64,000 bases of DNA, taken from assembly GCA_009767595.1 (NCBI GenBank), contig VSDK01024297.1, positions 540,241 to 604,240 of the forward strand, in the 5' to 3' direction. A program made the position numbers and the translations under genes. The notes under the pieces were generated by a model. That model ran no database searches. It saw only the letters and a program-made list of their open reading frames with translations, and had not been told where the DNA came from. This DNA is from Symbiodinium kawagutii (taxonomy: Eukaryota > Sar > Dinophyceae > Suessiales > Symbiodiniaceae). Every line of letters begins with the position of its first letter. The stretch's first letter is position 1. Of this stretch, positions 1 to 9,514 are shown in pieces.

Positions 1-42
1 TGATATATGTTACAAGGTTCATACCAATTGACGATTATTTTG

Positions 43-142
43 CTGGTGGTTTTATATAATCATATTTTAGTTTCCCCGGTATTGACAAATGGTTGCTTTG
101 TTGACCAATAATTTTCACAGGGGCGGTTCAACCATCAACCAG
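43..142 (+). mobile_element. Family C inverted-repeat element (introner-like)
   Basis: About 100 bp, beginning CTGGTGGTTTTAT and ending GGTTCAACCATCAACCAG, so the ends are imperfect inverted repeats. It has the internal family core (TTGACAAATGGTT, then a bridge to TTTTCACAGGGG). No coding-like sequence follows its terminal CAG here. Confidence 0.6.
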
Positions 143-154
143 TTATCTATTCAG

Positions 155-275
155 ATATGGCAGTGGGTCAAAACCCCGTACCCCTGGTTCCCCTATCATT
201 CACCATTGTTTTCCCTATAGCTTTGTTGGTTATAATCCTTCATTATTGCTGCTAAATCTTGACCCAGAGCCATAT
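155..275. mobile_element. Family A inverted-repeat element
   Basis: ATATGGCAGTGGGTCAAAAC on the left pairs with TCTTGACCCAGAGCCATAT on the right. The interior carries the family phrase CCCTGGTTCCCCTATCATTC. The length of 121 bp matches other A copies in the window. Confidence 0.65.
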
Positions 276-803
276 TCACTTGGTCATCCAGCCATGTAAC
301 ATGGGTCCCCCGCGATGGTCAGCTAGAGCTTCATGGGTGGTGGATCAGTTGTGAGCGTTTGGACAGGACCCACCTGGTGGTGCGCCACTGCCGATCATGC
401 TCTGTGTGGAGGGCATGAATGGACAGCCCCCGTTGTTAAGGCTGGAGGTATCTATCACTATAGGTATCAATGACTAAATGTTGAGTTAGTGATATCATAT
501 AAAATGTAAATTCTAGTGACGTAGTGTAGTATGAGGAATAGTAGTATAGTTTATAGTTATATTTGAGAATGGTAAATATTGTAAATTCAAAAATTATTTT
601 TATTTTTTTACTATAGCAATATAACTTAATCAGTAATGATAAATGATGATTATAGTTCAATATAGTAAAGTCAGAATTATAAAGTGACAGTAATTATAGT
701 AACGACATTACCAAGTATAATACTAACTATCATTTTACACTAGTGATATATATTAGCAATATGTTTGATGGTTCAGCGCGAAAGCTCAAAATTATAGTAA
801 TAA
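276..803. other. AT-rich non-coding stretch
   Basis: Apart from a moderately GC-rich block at about 300-440, this is AT-rich sequence with many short TATAGT/ATTATAG motifs and no convincing open frame. Confidence 0.5.
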
Positions 804-918
804 ATGGCTGTGGGTCAAAACCCCGTACCCCTGGTTCCCCAATCATTCACCATTGCTTCCCTTATTATCACTGGTCATTGTCCCCCATTATTGGTTGATT
901 AATATTGACCCATAGCCA
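804..918. mobile_element. Family A inverted-repeat element
   Basis: ATGGCTGTGGGTCAAAACCC at the left and ATTGACCCATAGCCAAAT at the right form the inverted ends. The interior CCCTGGTTCCCCAATCATTC and TTATTGGTTGATTAATATTG match other A copies. Confidence 0.7.
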
Positions 919-1056
919 AATAGTTATAGTAACTACAATTTGTATATTACTATAAGTGTATCTGCCCAGAATCCGCATTGGAAAACAAAGACGTTGGCTT
1001 CCACCCTGGCATTTTGTTTTGCATACTCTTAGGCATTGTAATTTGTTGTTAGTGGC

Positions 1057-1183
1057 TACCCGGGATTAATAACCCCCTGGTTGATTAACTAGGGGGGTTC
1101 CCATTTTAATGGAAAACCAAGGCTTTTAGGGGATACCCCCTATTAATAAACCAGGGGTTTATTAATCCTGGGTAGCCATTACC
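1057..1183. mobile_element. Family D inverted-repeat element
   Basis: GGCTACCCGGGATTAATAA at the left pairs with TTATTAATCCTGGGTAGCC at the right. Inside, CCCCCTGGTTGATTAA pairs with AATAAACCAGGGG. The same core (GGTTACC/GGATACCCCC) recurs at 5512 and 16750. Confidence 0.7.
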
Positions 1184-1366
1184 CCAAACATCCTCTTGCG
1201 CATCCTATCTTGCATGGTTCTTTCATGTGACAGTCAATTTGGTATTCATTTGGCACTCTTCCCGGCGTTCTATTTGACATACATTCAGGCACTTCATGAG
1301 GAATTATACCTGGCCAATAGTTTTTGTTGTTGGCAAAATATTTGGAATTCTGTTTGAAAATCTATC

Positions 1367-1466
1367 CTGGCTGGTGGTTTTAAACATGTGTTTCTTTTTC
1401 CTCAGTAATTACTTACAAATGATTGGTTGACGAATATTTTTCATAGGGGTTGAAACCACCGAGCAG
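1367..1466 (+). mobile_element. Family C element ending flush with an exon-like island
   Basis: A 100-bp element from CTGGCTGGTGGTTTTAAAC to GTTGAAACCACCGAGCAG. Internal CCTCAGTAATTA and GATTGGTTGACGAATATTTT match the family consensus. The terminal CAG is immediately followed by coding-like sequence, as expected of a 3' splice site. Confidence 0.75.
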
Positions 1467-1582
1467 TATCAGTCTGAGATCGCTCTGGCATTCTGACACT
1501 TGGCTTCCTACCTACCGATCCGTGCATTGTCCACCTGAACAGCCTCCGCCCGTGCTTGCCACCCTGGCCCTAGTGGTTCCTG
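1467..1582 (+). CDS. Exon-like island after a C element
   Basis: The open frame reads through SLRSLWHSDTWLPTY and PPVLATLALVVPGDG. It begins directly after the C-element CAG and can end at a GTGATG donor. Composition is GC-richer than the flanks. No domain is recognised. The exon call rests on its position beside the element and on amino-acid composition; the 3' border is a guess. Confidence 0.4.
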
Positions 1583-1808
1583 GTGATGGATTTACACTAT
1601 GGGATTCATTACTGTTACACTCCAGTAATCTAGCATGGCAATGGAAAATCACCATATTATGCAGAATCACGAAAAAAAATAATCTATGATTAAAGATTGG
1701 TAGATGATGTTCCATTACCATGTTAGATTGCCAGAGCGTAGGGAATGTTTTATGATCAATCTGGAACAATGAGTGATTTCCTGATTGGGCGTAAAAGCTA
1801 ATTCACAG

Positions 1809-1968
1809 AATCCCCAAACCAATTCGCCAGATTAGCGGAGATGATCCCATGATCACCAACGCCCGTCACAAACGTTATAGGATAACTCAAGCGTTTACCC
1901 AGAAAGTTTTCCCAGTGAACCGGCCTGAAGTTACGCAGACTAAGGCGGCGGGATTCTCAGCCGAGTAG
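1809..1968 (+). CDS. Terminal exon-like island, unknown protein
   Basis: The open frame follows a CACAG acceptor-like site and ends at TAG (1966-1968). It includes MITNARHKRYRITQAFTQKV and ends VTQTKAAGFSAE. Only one base precedes the first full codon, so the preceding exon would end in phase 2. It is rich in charged and polar residues and looks like a real C-terminus. It lies on the same strand as the island at 1467, so the two may belong to one gene. No family is recognised. Confidence 0.5.
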
Positions 1969-2229
1969 CTATCACCGATCTAACATCTATTGCCCATGAA
2001 ATAACCACGAAATAGCCATGAAATTGTCAGGGAGAAGCCGTGGCCAACCATCCACCATGGGCCGTCACTGCCCCGTTGGATTTCTATTGCAGTTGGGTCA
2101 AACAACCAGCTTCCAATTGCGAACATTTGATGCTTTCCTGTATATCCCATATATAAGTAGGTTCGGAGGCTTGAAAAAACATTATTTGCCGGTGGACGAT
2201 ATTTCTGAGCTACCACCACTTCCCTGAAG

Positions 2230-2880
2230 CAAAGCCTTCGGCAACCTTGACATGTTTAATATTTTGGAGGGGGGTGGCGGGGTAAAACAATATTTCTGTA
2301 TGAGGGGGGAAACCTTGTCACATTGGGAATCTTTTCCCGAAAAGCTTGATTCAGAAATCTGGAACCGTAAATCCTGGGGTTCTTGGAACCGAAAATCTGG
2401 GTAAGCTAATGCCAGCTTCCAGCCACCAGCGACGCTTCTTCGCGATTGCAACACGAGACTGTGCTTTCCTGCTAGGGCCCCACATTGCGGTTTTAGCAAA
2501 CACAGAGCAACACTAAGATGCCACGTTGCATGTTTAGGCGCCGCATCGGCTTGCGTAAAAAAGCAAACCGCTGCATTTGGGCGCGGTTGTAATTGAAATC
2601 CGGCCTGCGTCCCGATAGGAGCCTGTTCCGCGCGTCCGTGAACAATTACTGCACGTTTGAAGTCTGACATGGTTTTTGGGCCTTATAGCCTCGGAAGCAG
2701 AATCATTATTGCTAAGCCCGGGATGCTCATGATGCTTTTCCGGGGGAGCAAGTTTGAGGCGCAGTGAGTTTGACCTTCCAAAAGTTTGCTTACGAATCTT
2801 GGTTGCCAGCAGTGTTGGGCTTCATGGGCTGGTGAAACAACCCTTGTCAGCGAATGTTTACCAGCCATTTATTCTAGCTG
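2230..2880. other. GC-richer region with unassigned open frames
   Basis: A 162-codon minus-strand frame (2670-2182) and a shorter minus frame ending near a GTAAGC site (about 2790) are open. Neither has a recognisable domain, and the longer one contains simple proline and repeat sequence. A tandem or inverted phrase around TCTGGAACC/GGTTCCAGA occurs at 2350-2400. Coding status is undecided. Confidence 0.3.
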
Positions 2881-3214
2881 GGTTGATCCATGAGTAATTG
2901 GTACCCCCAATCACCCCAAACCACGATCATTATTGACAAGGTCACAAACCCGATTAGCATCAATCATTTTTATCAATGCGTGTGTGAACCAGCATTATTT
3001 GTTTATTCGCAACCAGAATAGTATTGAATCACCGCGCGCTGCTTTCAATTGTTGGCATGTGTTTGAATTAATGAAGTCGTTTGTGACCATCATTCGTTGG
3101 AATTTGGTTGGAATGTATGCCCTTTCGAAAATGCACAGAACATGCTGCCATAGTTTTTGGCCTGTAATTTTTCAACGTGTTTTTTCAACTATGTTTTGTC
3201 TTCGCTTTTCGCAG

Positions 3215-3337
3215 AAAGCCTGTATATCTTTCGGGATCGAATTGCCAGCAGGGGAGGAGTCAGGAGCATCCACGCCAGGGCAAATGGAAATGGTTGTTGA
3301 ACCTGCAGCAGATCTGTGGTTTGGAAATATCCCTTGA
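3215..3337 (+). CDS. Terminal exon-like island, unknown protein
   Basis: After a pyrimidine-rich TTCGCTTTTCGCAG acceptor the frame runs KACISFGIELPAGEESGAS... to ...MEMVVEPAADLWFGNIP and stops at TGA. It is acidic, non-repetitive and clearly richer in coding-type codons than its surroundings. The upstream frame stays open but is AT-rich and probably intronic. No homology is recognised. Confidence 0.5.
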   Translation, partial: KACISFGIELPAGEESGASTPGQMEMVVEPAADLWFGNIP

Positions 3338-3849
3338 TAGTGCCAGAGAAATTATTTCCAGTCAACTCAGGTTTTGCTGCATTTGTAGTGAACCATCATC
3401 ATGGTCTCGCATACTTCCATGTTCCAGCAGGCTGGAAAATTGACAAGCAGACGAAGACATGAACACATGTTATTTTCCAATACGAGCCGATCATTGCGGC
3501 ATCAATTGGATTGAAACCAGCGTGCTTCATCAACAGGAAATCAAAATGATTTTGCACACATTGCGCGAAAAATGAGGCCCGTAAACATCTTCAGCCCGTA
3601 TTTGCCATTGTTTCATCATTGTTAGCCAATCATCACCCACGATCACCCATGAACCGTCACCGTCAAAAACTTTGAGTTTGGGTCATGCGGTGGCTTGACA
3701 GCCAGTTTTGCTCCACACAAGGTTTATTTAAGGTATGCCAAGTTCCTACCAAGGTAATGCTTAGTGGTGCCTACTCCGTAGCAATATACCCCTGAAAATT
3801 GAAAGTTCACCATTTGCACATGAAATGCCAATTGAAAATGGTGATAGTT

Positions 3850-3939
3850 GGCTGGTAGTTTACAACATGTTTTCCTCCATAATGGTCATGGTTGGTTGGT
3901 TGACCAACATCATTTGGATGGGTTCTGACCAGCAACCAG
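3850..3939 (+). mobile_element. Family C element flush with an exon-like island
   Basis: GGCTGGTAGTTTACAACATG at the left, GGTTCTGACCAGCAACCAG at the right, internal GGTTGGTTGACCAACAT. A diverged C copy. Its terminal CAG lies directly before a 119-codon open frame. Confidence 0.6.
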
Positions 3940-4297
3940 TGAAAAATATTTGTTTCCAACATGTTTTAGTTTGGTATTGGAACGGGTACTGAACATCCAA
4001 GTGGTGAATCATAGTTTAAATGAGGAACAACAGTGTTTTTTTGTTATTGGTGAATGTAAGGTGACACAAGGTCGTTTTCTAAGCGTAGGGAATAAGAGAG
4101 AACATGAGAGAACCATCCTTGTTCGGGTTTCGCCACATAGAAATCGGTTGATGTTGTTTGTGCTCCCCAGCACACGCGGTGTCATTGCAACCAACGATGA
4201 CAACATGTGGTGGGATGTGAGATTCACCATCGGGATTTGTCTATCCGTCAATCTTGTTTGCCGGTTGTGGATTGTGTCACTCCGACTTGGTTGTTGA
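3940..4297 (+). CDS. Long terminal exon-like open frame, unknown protein
   Basis: Directly after the C-element CAG, one spare base and then EKYLFPTCFSLVLERVL open a frame that runs uninterrupted to TGA at 4295. It includes SLNEEQQCFFVIGECKVTQG, NKREHERTILVRVSPHRN and VIATNDDNMWWDVRFTIG. The C-terminal part is hydrophobic (LSVNLVCRLWIVSL). This is one of the longest non-repetitive frames outside the RCC1 gene. No domain is recognised. Its start coinciding with the element boundary is the best argument that it is an exon. Confidence 0.5.
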
Positions 4298-4539
4298 TGA
4301 CATCTTTGGGTTATTGCTGTGGGTGAATACCTAGTACCTTTGTGATCATCCCATTCATGAGCAAACTAGGCGAACTGTGGGGTGTCCACCTACCCTTTAT
4401 TTGTTGGTTTTAGGGGACCGGTAAAAAGGGTTGTTTTGTTACTTTAATGGTTGAGAAACTGGATGATTCTGGGATGCCCCCATGTTAAGCCACCCCCAGT
4501 GGTTGATTAGTCTTGAATCACAGCCATATGAATCAGCAG

Positions 4540-4697
4540 TAGCCAATGGCATTGGAACATGCAGTTACGCACCCTGCTACGCTGAGGATGCTCTCATGCA
4601 GGAGTATCCCAACTCCGAGTTCTTCAGGAAGCAAATTCCGAAGTGGGTGTCCTTGCAGGGCGGAATTGTGCATCGAAAGTTTTTTGGAGGATCATAG
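4540..4697 (+). CDS. Exon-like island, unknown protein
   Basis: After AATCAGCAG the frame reads NGIGTCSYAPCYAEDALMQE, YPNSEFFRKQIPKW and VSLQGGIVHRKFFGGS, then TAG. Codon use is GC3-rich compared with flanking sequence. The true exon may stop before the TAG at one of several G/GT-like sites. No family is recognised. Confidence 0.5.
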
Positions 4698-5326
4698 TCG
4701 TTAATAGCAAGGGATGATAACCAACAATGGTTGAACAAGTAAGCATCAGCAAGACTGATGCAGATTGCATATCATCAACTGTTCATTGAACTGTCGACAC
4801 TGGTCCGCGGATCACCTTGGAGAGGTGGTCCATTCAGCTATGATTGTGTCAGTTTTTTCTGACTTCGATGTGCGGCTGGGGTTATAACCATGGTTATAAG
4901 ATGTTATAAGTTATAAGCCCTATAAGGTAGCTGAACGAAACCCTAGAAGCCATGGGAATTGTGACCACTTACCAGCCGTGGGGGTGCACATCCAAGTAAT
5001 GAACATGAAAACTGTTGCTGACATCAAACACTTCCTGCACATTTCCAGTTTGTCCGGGCCAGCACCACACGCGATGGTCTTCAAGCGACCATTTTTTGCA
5101 ACATATCTACTTTCCTAATCTGACTGGCCTTCTCTTCACAAGCATTTGTTATAAGTTTAATTATGTTGAGAAAATTGGTATATTATCTGGTTTAATCAGC
5201 CATTTGTTTTTTATCAACATGCTCTTTAACAACCTAATCAAACAACATGTTTTTGACAACCTAACCAAACAACATGTTTTTAACAACCTACTCAAACAAC
5301 ATTGTCTTCCGATTCCATAGCGTGAC

Positions 5327-5512
5327 GTGTGGCGGCAGGATGCCTGTCTCGGACTATTGGTCCAACTTCAAACAGTTGCCGGAAGCTGCTCACTATTCGG
5401 ATCCTCGGCACAGCCCGGGATGCGCCGGCCGCAGCGCTGGGTGGCACCAGAACTACCCATGATGAAGCAGCTAATGGGAGCCACTTATCTCATGATGACC
5501 CAGGATGAAGCT
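5327..5512 (+). CDS. Exon-like island, unknown protein
   Basis: A GC-rich block with the frame RQDACLGLLVQLQTVAGS... QRWVAPELPMMKQLMGATYL MMTQDEA. It ends where family D sequence begins. The methionine/glutamine-rich end and GC content suggest coding. A second frame (VSDYWSNFKQLPEAAHYSD) is also open, so the frame is uncertain. Confidence 0.4.
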
Positions 5513-5625
5513 AAACCCTAGGTTGATTAATTGGCGGGTTACCTTTTTTAATGGGAAACCGAGGTTTTTGGTGGTTACCCCCTATTAATCAACCAGGAGT
5601 TTTATTAATCGGAGGTTGACATTAA
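5512..5625. mobile_element. Family D inverted-repeat element
   Basis: CCTAGGTTGATTAATTGGCG at the left, ACCCCCTATTAATCAACCAGG and TTATTAATCGGAGG at the right. The interior AATGGGAAACCGAGGTTTTT matches the copy at 1057. It follows an exon-like island immediately, as an intron would. Confidence 0.65.
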
Positions 5626-5969
5626 GCTGTTAGCTGAGGTAAAGCAGCAATCATCCCCACAATCACAGGTGGTGGATGATTAACCATCATTAACAAGCTG
5701 ATGAACCATATCAACCAGCTCCTTTGGTAATTTCTACAGGGCCTCACTCACTCTGCCCAACCACGGAAGGACAACATCAATCTCTCCTGGGCGCAAAATT
5801 TTACGCATACACATTGTGCAACACCACGTCGATTTTCAATTGATGTGGGTGACATCTTTGGTAACCTTGATTCAATTCATCATTTTGCATTGAAAAAACG
5901 TGAAAAGATAACATATCTACTCTGCCTCAATTTCGTATTTGACAAAACCAACATGTTTTTGTGTTTGTT

Positions 5970-6200
5970 TGTCCAATACAAATTGCTATGCTGTGGTTTG
6001 CCAGATGGACAAATGATCAATGTTCAGTTGATTTGGCGCTTAAAACCACGGCTTCCCAGCAGGCTACTATGGCTGTTTTGGGGTTCTGCGTTTCCTTCAA
6101 TGGTCCCGCTTCATTCATACAATTATATCAATGGGTCCCATGGGCAAAGGTCAATGATATATCAAGGAGTTCAATGACAAAACTCAGACCCGGATCATGA
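5970..6200 (+). CDS. Exon-like island, unknown protein
   Basis: The frame MLWFARWTNDQCSVDLALKT through MAVLGFCVSFNGPASFIQLY to SRSSMTKLRPGS ends at TGA. A longer overlapping frame is open (5845-6177) but less protein-like. No family is recognised; the start is not defined. Confidence 0.35.
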   Translation, partial: CPIQIAMLWFARWTNDQCSVDLALKTTASQQATMAVLGFCVSFNGPASFIQLYQWVPWAKVNDISRSSMTKLRPGS

Positions 6201-6384
6201 TTCGGGTTGTTTTCCCGATGAGGCTTGCTTACGTGATGCGGTTCCCCTCATTCTCAACCTGGTCAATGAATTCAGTAGTTCCCCGTGTCAACCAGGAACA
6301 TGACATGCACTGACCAACTTGAGTGGAAGCAAAGCCAATGCACTTTCCATGTGCTTGTTATAGAGGTGAGCTGCCGCTTGCCAG

Positions 6385-6576
6385 CTGTTGGGGAGTCTCA
6401 TCCAGAATCTATATACGGGATCTGTACCGCAGCTATCGTTGGAACCCAGCGATCAGCCCAAGGTTGAGATGACTGAGAGTACCCCCAAAGACCCAGGAGG
6501 TTACGCACCTTCACAACTGAATTTGCGGTTTATTTACCGACCATCAGGTGCTTATTCACCATGGTTTGTTAGTTAA
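6385..6576 (+). CDS. Exon-like island, unknown protein
   Basis: The frame LLGSLIQNLYTGSVPQLSLE then PSDQPKVEMTESTPKDPGGY ends at TAA. It is proline- and acid-rich. A second frame over the same bases (RIYIRDLYRSYRWNPAISP) is also plausible, so only one of the two can be right. No domain is recognised. Confidence 0.35.
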   Translation: MLGSLIQNLYTGSVPQLSLEPSDQPKVEMTESTPKDPGGYAPSQLNLRFIYRPSGAYSPWFVS

Positions 6577-6858
6577 CCCTGAGTCACCCAATGACCACCT
6601 CAAGGGGTTTACTGACCACCTTGGATCTCTTGCTGTGAAGCGTGGTGATATCTCATGGATAGCGCCAGACAATCTACTTCTGGGAGGCTCACCCGCGGGG
6701 ATAGCATGACACCACCTCTGGGCTGTAACTTGGGCATTGAAGACCAGCGGTTTGAAGTGTTGTTCACCCTTGTTGATCGGCACAACAGATGGTTACCACA
6801 TGTCATTACCCTCACCGGGTACGGTGGGTTCACTATTGGGAATGCATCTTTATGATGA
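6522..6858 (+). pseudogene. Two overlapping coding-like frames offset by one base (probable frameshift)
   Basis: The first frame (about 6522-6709) reads HHGLLVNPESPNDHLKGFTD, HLGSLAVKRGDISWIAPDNL and stops at TGA. From about 6706 a second frame continues MTPPLGCNLGIEDQRFEV, LFTLVDRHNRWLPHVITL, YGGFTIGNASL and stops at TGA. Together they look like one protein broken by an indel or by an unrecognised short intron. No family is recognised. Confidence 0.4.
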
Positions 6859-7130
6859 AGAACTCTTGTTCGTATCTGTTGGTTCTCATGACATGGGATA
6901 CCCGGAAACTTCAGGGTTAATAAAAAAGTCAGTCAGTCACGAACTATTAAGAACTGTTGGCAATGTCAACCATTCTCAGCCATGTTTTTTTAATACTAAT
7001 CACTGTATTGTTCATTGCTACTAACCATCATTAGTCAACCATCATCAAACCTGTATTGGCCATCATCAAAGATGTATTTACATGGGTATGTGCCAGAATT
7101 GCGATACCCCCAAAACCAATGATTTCCTAG

Positions 7131-7193
7131 CAACATGATCATGCATCTATTACCGTTTTTTGGCACAATCACACATGTAGTCACCATCAAATG
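7131..7193 (+). CDS. 63-nt micro-exon ending flush with a B element
   Basis: Bounded by TTTCCTAG on the left and ATG/GTGGTTTCTG on the right, this is exactly 21 codons (QHDHASITVFWHNHTCSHHQM). The right border is the first GT of a family B terminal repeat. The short length makes the coding call dependent on the splice-site coincidence. Confidence 0.4.
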
Positions 7194-7256
7194 GTGGTTT
7201 CTGAAGATGGGGGACCCCCAAAATGGATGGTTTACTACTTTAGATGGTTTATAAAC
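7191..7256 (+). mobile_element. Family B element fragment (left half)
   Basis: Starts ATGGTGGTTTCTGAAGATGG followed by GGGACCCCCAAAATGGATGG. The right terminal repeat is missing or too diverged to place. Confidence 0.5.
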
Positions 7257-7322
7257 AACAATCAGATAGTAGTTATTAAGATTCGTTTATGGGGGTTAAT
7301 TGGATAGTTTGCTACTATGAAT

Positions 7323-7425
7323 TGGTGGTTTCTCAAAATAGGGGTACCCCCAAATCATCCCATAGTAGTCATTGTTGATTGATAAACCAACCGTTTTGGG
7401 GGCTCCCTATTTTGAGAAACCTCCA
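7323..7425. mobile_element. Family B inverted-repeat element
   Basis: TGGTGGTTTCTCAAAATAGG at the left and CCTATTTTGAGAAACCTCCA at the right, 103 bp. The centre is AAATCATCCCATAGTAGTC and GATAAACCAACCGTTTTGG. One of the cleanest B copies. Confidence 0.85.
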
Positions 7426-7461
7426 ATTGGGGGTACCCCTAATTTAAGCACCCCCCCAAAT

Positions 7462-7630
7462 CAACGTTTCCGACGGCTTGCAGAGCCGACGGCAGCTGCT
7501 TGTCTTCGCGCTGAGGAGATGTTGAAGACACCTGAAGACGAGCTGCGCTGGCTGGCCATTTTCATTGGGGACCGAGCTGGGGATTGGTCGGCGGTTGATA
7601 CGATTTTGCGCGCGAAAACAAGAGCAACTG
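7462..7630 (+). CDS. Exon-like island, unknown protein
   Basis: A GC-rich block with the frame FRRLAEPTAAACLRAEEMLK, TPEDELRWLAIFIGDRAGDW, SAVDTILRAKTRATG. Alanine/glutamate-rich and probably helical. It ends at CTG/GCTGGTGG, which resembles the left end of a C element (possible GC or GT donor). Strong coding character; no family recognised. Confidence 0.5.
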
Positions 7631-7704
7631 GCTGGTGGTTACTTATGATTACTTGGTTATTAATAAAGGGAATGATAAGAACAACAAGGGTTTATTGAAC
7701 TACG

Positions 7705-7810
7705 ATTGTTGGTGGTTTCGAGTATTTTCTATTTTCTCAAATGTGTTGACTAATGGTTGGTTGGTTGACTTGGGCATATGTTTCATAGGGGTGGTTCAAC
7801 CACCAACCAG
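7705..7810 (+). mobile_element. Family C inverted-repeat element
   Basis: GATTGTTGGTGGTTTCGAG at the left, GGTTCAACCACCAACCAG at the right, with TTGGTTGGTTGACTTGGGC and TTTCATAGGGG inside. It is followed by an AAC/CAA-rich stretch rather than a clear exon. Confidence 0.7.
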
Positions 7811-8126
7811 ACAGCAACAACAACAACCACAACAACAACGAGAATGAAAACTTTGGGTCAATGACCTAAGGTAATACATGATAGTAGTTATCCACGTCGC
7901 AACGATACCTATGGCTCACTATGTTTGATTGGTTGGTCCACTGATGCGTTGCGGCTTCCACGGATCCGATTTTCCATGGATTTCAGTTGGGGATGTGACC
8001 TCGGGTCCTCCCACAGATTTATCCCCTCCGGCACGCGTCGTGCGTTGCCTACATGCGCGCTACACGGTGGTCAGAGTCTCAAAGGCGTGCTCTTCGCAGA
8101 GACACGTGAGTTGCTTGCGCGCCTAG

Positions 8127-8306
8127 GAAGGAGAGGTTGGCGATGTGCTGGTGAAGAAGGCAGGGGCGAAGAAAGACGGAGCGCTCCCCTCCCTCAGCCG
8201 AATTGCTTACTCCTGCTTGGAGGCGTTTGCGGCCTTCGGACTTCTGTTCCCTTGCCATCAGGCCAAGCGAGGGACTGGTTCATTTTTTGTTGACAGACCT
8301 TCATAG
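8127..8306 (+). CDS. Terminal exon-like island, unknown protein
   Basis: After CGCGCCTAG the frame EGEVGDVLVKKAGAKKDGAL, PSLSRIAYSCLEAFAAFGLL, FPCHQAKRGTGSFFVDRPS ends at TAG, 59 codons. It has a lysine-rich segment then a hydrophobic, possibly membrane-associated segment. Two other frames are open across the same GC-rich block (7925-8293), but this one has the best residue mix and a splice-like left border. No domain is recognised. Confidence 0.5.
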   Translation, partial: EGEVGDVLVKKAGAKKDGALPSLSRIAYSCLEAFAAFGLLFPCHQAKRGTGSFFVDRPS

Positions 8307-8467
8307 GCTACACTAAGGAGGGCATCGCCTGACGCCAACTCGGAGGCGAGAGTGCAGAAATCTGTACACAAGCCGACACTACAACGAATGGCCCTGGCAG
8401 ATGGCTGAGAAGAGACGGCGACGCAACCCGAAATCCAACCTCAGAGGTTGCCGGGGCCTCAAACTAG

Positions 8468-8608
8468 GAATGGCTTTGGAACATGTGGCAAAACACCCCG
8501 CCCTTGATAGAGGAAGGCATTTCTTTTATGCACAACGGTGAGACTGGCGTGCCCCACGTCGTCGGGAAGCTGCACGATGAGCTGGCCGCCACGGTCCTTG
8601 ATTTGGTG
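8468..8608 (+). CDS. Internal exon-like island, unknown protein
   Basis: Exactly 47 codons between CTAG and a GTAGCTGG donor: EWLWNMWQNTPPLIEEGISF, MHNGETGVPHVVGKLHDE, LAATVLDLV. It lies 160 nt downstream of the island at 8127. An overlapping frame from ATG at 8401 (MAEKRRRRNPKSNLRG) is also open but ends inside this island. No family is recognised. Confidence 0.55.
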
Positions 8609-8997
8609 GTAGCTGGTGGTTGGGAGGGATAAGGGTACCCATATGTACCCATGTATCCTTTCAACAAGAGGGCTAAATAGCTACCAGGAGTGTTCTAACC
8701 ACATGGTAGATCATTGTCAACATGTTTGAGGGACTACGAGTACAAATTGTCATCCATTATTGTTGGTAAATTCCACCCGTTACCAACCACGTAATCCCTT
8801 CCAACCACTATAAAATCCTTTTCGCCTAATCTCAATTTCCCGAGAAACCTCAAAACGAATGCTCCACTACTGGGCCTACGTTTACTGGTGGGGCTCTATG
8901 TTTTCGGGTCATGGTCATCCATCCATCAACCAATATGAAGAGTTTCTGTGAGATCAGTTTTTGATAACCCCCTTGTATGGCAAATCATCAGCGAATC

Positions 8998-9083
8998 TGG
9001 GTGAAGGTTTTAAACATGTTTTAGTTTGTATTGTTGCTTTGTAATTATTGATAAATGGTTGGGGCGGTTCAACCACCCACCAG
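8998..9083 (+). mobile_element. Degraded family C element
   Basis: GGTTTTAAACATGTTTTAG, AATGGTTGGGGCGGTTCAACC and a terminal ACCCACCAG match C internally and at the right end. The left end is diverged. Confidence 0.45.
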
Positions 9084-9340
9084 TAATAATGGTGCGGGTA
9101 TGTGGTTTGGGCGGTTTATAGACAGTTGGAACTCGCATGATTAATCACATCAGGTGTCCCTTCCAAGAATGTTGCCACCCATTCTTGTGGTGCCACAGAG
9201 AGGGAGGCCAGGGGCCGCCCCAAAAATATCAGTTGATACTTATATAATTTTAATATCTTAATTATGTATCAATATATTTGTATTTAAATATATTCATGTA
9301 AATATGTTTAAAAACCATTTTTTCTAATTATGTCTACCAA

Positions 9341-9514
9341 TTGCCGTTGGGTACCACTCTGTACGTATCAGTCACCGGATTTTGCTGGTCGTTTTGCGAG
9401 AGCGATCAGGACATGCACCAGCCCTTGCATTGGCTGCGGGGAGATTTCGATTACGGCAAGAACATCACTGTCGTTGCCAAAGGGCAGGCGAGCGAACGAC
9501 GGATTTCGCAGGAT
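9341..9514 (+). CDS. Exon-like island, unknown protein
   Basis: The frame LYVSVTGFCWSFCESDQDMH, QPLHWLRGDFDYGKNITVVA, KGQASERRISQ is dense in informative residues (W, C, D, H) and abruptly GC-rich. It runs into the (TTTG)n tract, where coding character is lost. The 3' border is taken at CGCAG/GATTG. Three frames of the following TTTG tract are open but trivial. No domain is recognised. Confidence 0.55.

Noticed and set aside
2182-2670. 162-codon minus-strand open frame
   Set aside because: Length alone is within what chance allows in 64 kb. It contains short internal repeats and no splice or domain signal, so it was left as undecided rather than called.
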